Part shown: in pieces, positions 5,691 to 8,604 of the stretch | Position numbering within the stretch: position 1 is the stretch's first letter | Layout: each line of letters begins with the position of its first letter | Assembly: GCA_036375895.1 (NCBI GenBank) | Contig: DASVBJ010000188.1 | Span: 1-8,604 of the forward strand | Source of the DNA: DASVBJ01 sp036375895 | GTDB lineage: Bacteria; Actinomycetota; Actinomycetes; JACCUZ01 | Direction of reading: 5' to 3' | Length of the DNA: 8,604 bases | Program-made: the position numbers and the translations under genes | Notes under the pieces: model-generated | What the model was told of the DNA's origin: nothing | The model's database searches: none | The model's input: only the letters and a program-made list of their open reading frames with translations

Positions 5691-6677
5691 GTGCTCGTAG
5701 ACACCTTCGGCCGAGTGGCCACCGACCTGCGCGTGTCCCTGACCGACCGGTGCAACCTGCGCTGTTCCTACTGCATGCCGCCGGAAGGCCTGGAGTGGCT
5801 TCCCGGCCCGGAGGTCCTGACCGACGACGAGGTCGTCCGCCTGGTGCGCGTCGCGGTCGGCCTCGGCGTCACCGAGGTGCGGTTCACGGGCGGGGAGCCG
5901 CTGCTGCGCAAGGGCCTGGTCGGCATCGTCGAGCAGGTGGCGGCCCTGCAGCCGCGGCCGCGGATCTCGCTCACCACGAACGCGATCGGCCTGGCCCGGC
6001 TGGCCCGGCCGCTGCGTGACGCGGGGCTCGACCGGGTGAACATCTCGCTCGACACGCTCGACCGGGACCGGTTCGCCACGCTCACCCACCGCGACCGGCT
6101 GCCCGACGTCCTGGCCGGGCTGGAGGGGGCCGTGGCCGCCGGGCTCGACCCGGTCAAGGTCAACGCGGTGATGATGCGGGGCGTCAACGACGACGAGTGC
6201 GTGCCGCTGCTGCGCTGGTGTCTCGACCACGGCTACCACCTGCGCTTCATCGAGCAGATGCCGCTCGACGCCCAGCACGGCTGGCAGCGCAGCAACATGG
6301 TGACGGCCGCCGAGATCCTCGGCCGGCTGGCCGAGGCCTTCTCGCTGACCGACGTCGGCGCCGAGGAGCGCGGCAGCGCCCCGGCCGAGGAGTGGCTGGT
6401 CGACGGCGGGCCGGCCCGCGTCGGAGTCATCGGCACGGTGACGCGCCCGTTCTGCGGTGCCTGCGACCGGGTCCGGCTCACGGCGGACGGGCAGATCCGC
6501 AACTGCCTGTTCGCCCGCGAGGAGTCCGACCTGCGCGACGCGATGCGGTCGGGGGCCGACGACGAGGACCTGGCAGACCGCTTCCGGGCCGCTCTGCTCG
6601 CCAAGAAGGCGGGGCACGGCATCGACGACCCTGGCTTCCTGCAGCCCAACCGGCCGATGTCGGCGATCGGCGGCTGA
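5691..6677 (+). CDS. moaA: GTP 3',8-cyclase (molybdopterin biosynthesis protein A)
   Basis: This 328-residue radical SAM enzyme carries out the first step of molybdenum cofactor synthesis, turning GTP into 3',8-cyclo-7,8-dihydro-GTP, which MoaC converts to cyclic pyranopterin monophosphate. The N-terminal radical SAM cluster is C21-x3-C25-x2-C28 (CNLRCSYC), followed by the SAM-binding GGEP at 67-70. The second, GTP-binding 4Fe-4S cluster has Cys255, Cys258 and Cys272 in FCGACDRVRLTADGQIRNC. The protein ends in the Gly-Gly tail that MoaA needs for activity. Length and motifs are complete, so it should be functional. No other moa or moe gene is in the window, so the rest of the pathway must be elsewhere. 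The start is GTG 5691, set by the TANNNT box just upstream and by the normal DTFGRVATDLRVSLTDRC family N-terminus. The gene converges on the small Cys/His-rich gene, 57 bp away. Confidence 0.97.
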   Translation: MLVDTFGRVATDLRVSLTDRCNLRCSYCMPPEGLEWLPGPEVLTDDEVVRLVRVAVGLGVTEVRFTGGEPLLRKGLVGIVEQVAALQPRPRISLTTNAIGLARLARPLRDAGLDRVNISLDTLDRDRFATLTHRDRLPDVLAGLEGAVAAGLDPVKVNAVMMRGVNDDECVPLLRWCLDHGYHLRFIEQMPLDAQHGWQRSNMVTAAEILGRLAEAFSLTDVGAEERGSAPAEEWLVDGGPARVGVIGTVTRPFCGACDRVRLTADGQIRNCLFAREESDLRDAMRSGADDEDLADRFRAALLAKKAGHGIDDPGFLQPNRPMSAIGG

Positions 6678-6692
6678 CAGCCGGCTGACAGC
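6671..6692. repeat. 11-bp tandem duplication over the moaA stop
   Basis: CGGCTGACAGC occurs twice head to tail (6671-6681 and 6682-6692), the first copy holding the moaA TGA. Each unit is itself nearly palindromic (GGCTG-A-CAGCC), so the pair can fold into a short imperfect hairpin at the end of the transcript. A terminator role is possible but weak. Confidence 0.7.
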
Positions 6693-6734
6693 CACCGCGT
6701 CTCGCCCCGCAGGGTTGGGTCCGGCCGGGGTGGG

Positions 6735-6968
6735 TCAGCCCTCCCGGGCCGGCTCGGCCTCCCAGTCGGCGACCCGGACCGTCTCGCGCAGGAAGCCGCG
6801 TGTCTGCAGGAACTGCGCGAGATGGTCGCGGTGGTGCTCACAGGCCGCCCAGGCCTTGCGCCGCTCCGGGGTGTGCAGCTTGGGGTTGTTCCAGGCGAGC
6901 ACCCAGGTCGCCCCGGCGCGGCAGCCCTTCGCCGAGCAGACGGGGGAGGCGGGTTCTGGGTCGGTCAC
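6735..6968 (-). CDS. small Cys/His-rich protein, probable zinc binder, unknown function
   Basis: This 77-residue soluble protein has Cys11 and Cys16 (CSAKGC) and then Cys43, His45, His46 and His49 (ACEHHRDH), a spacing that looks like a small zinc-binding domain. The central WNNPKLHTPERRKAW stretch and the GFLRETV end look strongly conserved. I recall similar short actinobacterial proteins carrying the label 'acetone carboxylase', which a protein this size cannot be, so that name should not be used. The start is GTG 6968, where family-like sequence begins and a GGAAG lies about ten bases upstream. The frame stays open to 7052 but the extra residues look non-conserved and run through the upstream hairpin region. 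It lies 170 bp downstream of the DUF3099 gene on the same strand, beyond a strong hairpin, so it may have its own control. Confidence 0.78.
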   Translation of the reverse strand: MTDPEPASPVCSAKGCRAGATWVLAWNNPKLHTPERRKAWAACEHHRDHLAQFLQTRGFLRETVRVADWEAEPAREG

Positions 6969-7034
6969 GGCCTCAGTCTTCCAGCGGGGGACGTTGCCGA
7001 CGTGACGGCACGTGGCGACAAATGCCCGAAAAGG

Positions 7035-7074
7035 GCGATGCCGGGCAGCCACGGGGGGAGCCGCCCGGCATCGC
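7035..7074 (-). terminator. strong hairpin with six-C loop and U-run, minus strand
   Basis: Arms 7035-7046 and 7063-7074 pair perfectly over 12 bp (GCGATGCCGGGC on the minus strand). In minus-strand RNA the stem continues inward through a G-U (7062/7047), two Watson-Crick pairs and another G-U (7059/7050), leaving an eight-base loop CCCCCCGU. On the plus strand those wobbles are A-C mismatches, so the structure favours minus-strand transcription. The stem is followed by CCTTTT on the minus strand, the layout of an intrinsic terminator. It lies about 65 bases past the DUF3099 stop. Confidence 0.7.
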
Positions 7075-7099
7075 GTCGTTTGCGCCCGTGGCGATGCCG
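7066..7099 (-). promoter_or_regulatory. competing antiterminator-like pairing upstream of the hairpin
   Basis: The 10-mer CGGCATCGCC (minus strand) occurs twice: at 7099-7090 and as part of the terminator's 3' arm at 7043-7034. The 5' arm (7074-7066) can therefore pair with either copy: 9 bp with the upstream one or 12 bp plus extension with the downstream one. The two folds exclude each other, as in attenuators. No ligand or leader peptide is recognised. Confidence 0.4.
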
Positions 7100-7114
7100 C
7101 TGGCGCTCATCGGG

Positions 7115-7142
7115 AGTATTGCACGGATCGGTGTCACATCAA
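7115..7142 (-). promoter_or_regulatory. candidate promoter inside the DUF3099-Cys/His gap
   Basis: On the minus strand TTGATG (7142-7137) and AATACT (7120-7115) are 16 bases apart, a fair match to a sigma-70-like promoter. The start would fall near 7108, so the transcript would consist of the two competing hairpins and the U-run, about 80 nt, possibly continuing into the small Cys/His-rich gene. The TTGATG overlaps the end of the DUF3099 gene. This is pattern matching only. Confidence 0.3.
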
Positions 7143-7459
7143 CGATCAGGGCCGTCGATCGCCCGGGTGTCGTCGGCCCGGTTGGTGACCGGCATTGCCT
7201 CGATGCGCTCCCGGCCGCTGTTCGCGAACACGACGGACAGGTACGGCAGCACGAGCGCCGCAGCCACGAGGACCCACCGCAGCCAACCGTGGGCGACGAC
7301 GGCCAGCACGAAGCACACGGTCCGGACCCCCATGGACACGAGGTAGCGACGGGTCCGGCTGTTGACGTCGTCACGGACGCCGCGCCGCGCCGCGGTGATC
7401 TTGTACACCGGGGGCTTGTCGCGTCGACGGACCCGGCCTGACGTCCGGGAGGTGGTCAC
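7139..7459 (-). CDS. DUF3099 family small membrane protein
   Basis: This is a 106-residue protein with a basic N-terminus (many Arg/Lys in residues 5-38) and two closely spaced transmembrane helices (about 40-58 and 61-79), followed by a polar tail. The core RRYLVSMGVRTVCFVLAVV, the HGWLRW turn and the LPYLSVVFAN stretch match what I know of DUF3099, an actinobacterial family of unknown role. The hairpin topology with basic N-terminus implies both ends face the cytoplasm. The start is GTG 7459; a TAGTGT box ends six bases upstream, indicating a leaderless message. It is divergent from dodecin (44 bp). No enzymatic motif is visible. Confidence 0.9.
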   Translation of the reverse strand: MTTSRTSGRVRRRDKPPVYKITAARRGVRDDVNSRTRRYLVSMGVRTVCFVLAVVAHGWLRWVLVAAALVLPYLSVVFANSGRERIEAMPVTNRADDTRAIDGPDR

Positions 7460-7465
7460 CGGTCC

Positions 7466-7471
7466 ACACTA
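7466..7471 (-). promoter_or_regulatory. candidate -10 box for a leaderless DUF3099 transcript
   Basis: TAGTGT on the minus strand fits TANNNT and is separated by six bases from the GTG at 7459. The plus-strand dodecin promoter must lie in the same 44-bp gap, so the two probably overlap here. Confidence 0.45.
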
Positions 7472-7503
7472 GGTCAGGACCGCAACCGGCAGAAGGAGTG
7501 GGG

Positions 7504-7716
7504 ATGGGCAATCGCACCTATCGGGTGACCGAGATCGTGGGCACCTCCGACCAGGGCATGGACGAGGCGATCCGCAACGGCCTCGCCCGGGCCGCCCAGA
7601 CCCTGCGCCACATCGACTGGTTCGAGGTGACCGAGACGCGCGGTCACGTGGTCGACGGCCAGGTCGAGCACTTCCAGGTCGGCATGAAGATCGGCTTCCG
7701 CCTCGAGGACGCCTGA
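7504..7716 (+). CDS. dodecin, flavin-binding storage protein
   Basis: At 70 residues this has the exact size of dodecins, which assemble as hollow dodecamers that bind pairs of flavins and, in bacterial types, coenzyme A. The conserved start YRVTEIVGTSDQGMDEAI and the end HFQVGMKIGFRLEDA are both present. Trp39 (in HIDWFEV) is the flavin-stacking tryptophan, Gln58 (in HFQVG) the flavin-contacting glutamine, and Arg46 sits where bacterial dodecins contact ligand. The likely role is buffering free FMN/riboflavin and limiting light damage in the cytoplasm. The start is ATG 7504, with a strong AAGGAG at 7493-7498, five bases away; an in-frame GTG at 7498 overlaps that site and is unlikely. Unlike its divergent neighbour it is clearly leadered. 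Confidence 0.96.
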   Translation: MGNRTYRVTEIVGTSDQGMDEAIRNGLARAAQTLRHIDWFEVTETRGHVVDGQVEHFQVGMKIGFRLEDA

Positions 7717-7728
7717 CCAACCCCCGGG

Positions 7729-7811
7729 CCGCCAACCCCGGCAGCGATCATGCACGTTCCGTCGCACAGGCTCCGCCAATCCCGGCAGCGATCATGCACG
7801 TTCCGTCGCAC
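7729..7811. repeat. 44-bp tandem repeat carrying the left arm of the hairpin element
   Basis: Bases 7729-7767 and 7773-7811 match over 39 positions with one difference (C7736/T7780), giving a 44-bp period. Each copy contains the GCAGCGATCATGCACGTTCC block (7741-7760 and 7785-7804). The second copy is the left arm of the adjacent hairpin; the first is a spare arm. Confidence 0.9.
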
Positions 7812-7848
7812 GGACTCGGCGAAACGACGGAACGTGCATGATCGCTGC
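7785..7848. repeat. hairpin repeat element, copy 2 (likely two-way terminator)
   Basis: Perfect 24-bp arms (7785-7808 and 7825-7848) flank a 16-base loop. The right arm is identical to 395-418, so this is the same element as copy 1. It lies between the convergent dodecin and TldD/PmbA genes, 68 bases past the dodecin stop and 38 bases past the other stop, where a bidirectional terminator would be expected. The unpaired extra arm at 7741-7764 could compete for the same right arm through a 60-base loop. Confidence 0.8.
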
Positions 7849-7850
7849 CT

Positions 7851-7876
7851 GAAGGGGCCAGAAGGGGCCAGAAGGG
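7851..7876. repeat. GAAGGGGCCA decamer, 2.6 tandem copies
   Basis: Units start at 7851, 7861 and 7871, the last incomplete. They lie directly after the hairpin and ten bases before the end of the TldD/PmbA gene, and look like a simple slippage expansion in spacer DNA. Confidence 0.85.
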
Positions 7877-7886
7877 GGAGGGTGGG

Positions 7887-8604
7887 TCAGGAGGCCTGGC
7901 TGACGGAGGACATGTTGAAGTCGCCCACGCGCCAGGCCGGCATCGCCGTACGGGTGAAGTAGTCGTTCCACTCCCGGGCGAGGGTCCGCTCGGTCAGCCC
8001 GACCTCGGCGAGGCGCCCGAGCAGGCTCACCGGGCTCTCGTTGAACCGGAAGTTGTTGACCTCGGCGACGACCTCACCACCCTCGACCAGGTAGACCCCG
8101 TCGCGGGTCAGGCCGGTCAGCAGCAGCGACTGCGGGTCGACCTCCCGGATGTACCACAGGCAGGTGAGGAGCAGCCCCCGGTCGGTCGCCGCCACCATCT
8201 CGTCGAGGCCCCTGGTCGCGTCGGCGGACGAGAACATCAGGTTGTCGATGCCGGGTGTCACGGGCAGCCCGGTCAGCCCGGCCGAGTGCCGGGTCTGGAT
8301 CAAGGCGGTCAGGCGGCCGTCGCCGATCCAGTCGGTCGCCGTCATCGGCAGCCCGTTGTCGAACACCGACTGCGAGGCGCCCGACGAGGCCGCCGCGACG
8401 AACGGCGCGCACTCGAGACCGGGCTCGAGCGGGTCGCTCCACATCCGGACCGGCGCGTCGGTCAGCTGCTCGCCCACCCGGGTGCCGCCACCCGGACGAC
8501 TGAACACGGTGCGTCCGTCGTGGGCGTCACGGGCGACCGACGACCAGTACTGGTAGATGAGGAAGTCGGCCACGGCGCTGGGCGGCAGCAGCGTCTCGTA
8601 CCGA
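7887..8604 (-). CDS. TldD/PmbA-family metallopeptidase (partial, N-terminus outside the window)
   Basis: About 238 C-terminal residues are present; the frame runs off the right edge without a convincing start (the GTG at 8573 lies within conserved family sequence reading LLPPSAVADFLIYQYW). The stretch LLLTCLWYIREVDPQSLLLTGLTRDGVYLVEGGEV followed by NNFRFNESPVSLLG is a strong family signature of actinobacterial TldD/PmbA proteins. In this family TldD and TldE (PmbA) form a heterodimeric zinc protease that degrades unfolded peptides and matures some modified peptides; zinc-binding HExxxH lies in the missing N-terminal part of TldD. Which of the two partners this is cannot be settled from the C-terminus, though actinobacterial genomes usually carry both side by side, so the other is expected just right of the window. 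It converges on dodecin. Confidence 0.88.
   Translation of the reverse strand, partial: RYETLLPPSAVADFLIYQYWSSVARDAHDGRTVFSRPGGGTRVGEQLTDAPVRMWSDPLEPGLECAPFVAAASSGASQSVFDNGLPMTATDWIGDGRLTALIQTRHSAGLTGLPVTPGIDNLMFSSADATRGLDEMVAATDRGLLLTCLWYIREVDPQSLLLTGLTRDGVYLVEGGEVVAEVNNFRFNESPVSLLGRLAEVGLTERTLAREWNDYFTRTAMPAWRVGDFNMSSVSQAS

Noticed and set aside
3079..5755. Very long open frames on both strands opposite or overlapping GH15 and SURF1 (over 750 codons each).
   Set aside because: They are shadows caused by high GC and few stop codons. Their translations are Arg/Pro/Ala-rich low-complexity with no domain, while the GH15 and SURF1 frames show complete motifs and sensible starts.
6672..6740. Inverted GGCTGAC / GTCAGCC pair around the convergent moaA and Cys/His gene stops as a terminator.
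   Set aside because: The arms are seven bases with a loop of about 55 bases and merely contain the two TGA stops; too weak to call.
6969..7138. A member of the known 6C small RNA family.
   Set aside because: Only one hairpin has a C6 loop; the other C-run (minus strand, 6990-6986) lies outside a stem. The known family has two such loops.
7729..7848. Three spaced copies of a 20-24-base sequence resembling a CRISPR array.
   Set aside because: One copy is inverted, the units form a hairpin plus a 44-bp tandem duplication, spacers are only about 16-24 bases, and there are no cas genes.

Overview
The window is about 8.6 kb of very GC-rich DNA. GC-biased third positions, frequent GTG starts, tightly packed genes, and families typical of Actinobacteria (DUF3099, an actinobacterial-type dodecin, a mycobacterial trehalase-like GH15, SURF1) point to a high-GC actinobacterium. 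A soil or rock actinobacterium such as a member of Geodermatophilaceae is a guess from overall feel, not a demonstrated assignment. No transposase, integrase, phage gene, tRNA, rRNA or CRISPR array is visible, and the gene content looks chromosomal and mostly housekeeping.

Layout. A cupin gene (minus, cut by the left edge) is followed by an SDR-family gene (minus). A 46-bp perfect-arm hairpin repeat lies between them. After a 41-bp divergent gap comes a plus-strand pair: a sirtuin deacylase and an S66 LD-carboxypeptidase, coupled by an ATGA overlap. The carboxypeptidase converges, nine bases apart, on a minus-strand pair read from the right: SURF1 (cytochrome oxidase assembly) and then a GH15 trehalase/glucoamylase-like enzyme. 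SURF1 is divergent from moaA (molybdopterin biosynthesis, plus). moaA converges on a small Cys/His-rich protein (minus), which lies downstream of a two-helix DUF3099 membrane protein (minus). The 170 bp between those two holds a striking set of mutually exclusive hairpins ending in a U-run. DUF3099 is divergent from a dodecin gene (plus). Dodecin converges, across a second cluster of the same hairpin repeat, on the C-terminal part of a TldD/PmbA-family gene (minus) cut by the right edge.

How the genes fit together. There is no single pathway. Several products serve cofactor and respiration biology: MoaA (Mo cofactor), SURF1 (heme a delivery to oxidase), dodecin (flavin storage) and the sirtuin (NAD-dependent deacylation). 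Others act on the wall or storage sugars (LD-carboxypeptidase, GH15). Four gene starts share one design: a TANNNT box 6 or 7 bases before a GTG codon, which suggests leaderless transcripts.

I did not find a convincing new multi-gene system. The best leads are non-coding: the repeated hairpin element found at both ends of the window, and the attenuator-like or small-RNA-like region at about 7024-7142. A secondary lead is the SDR protein, which lacks the usual Tyr and Lys catalytic residues.
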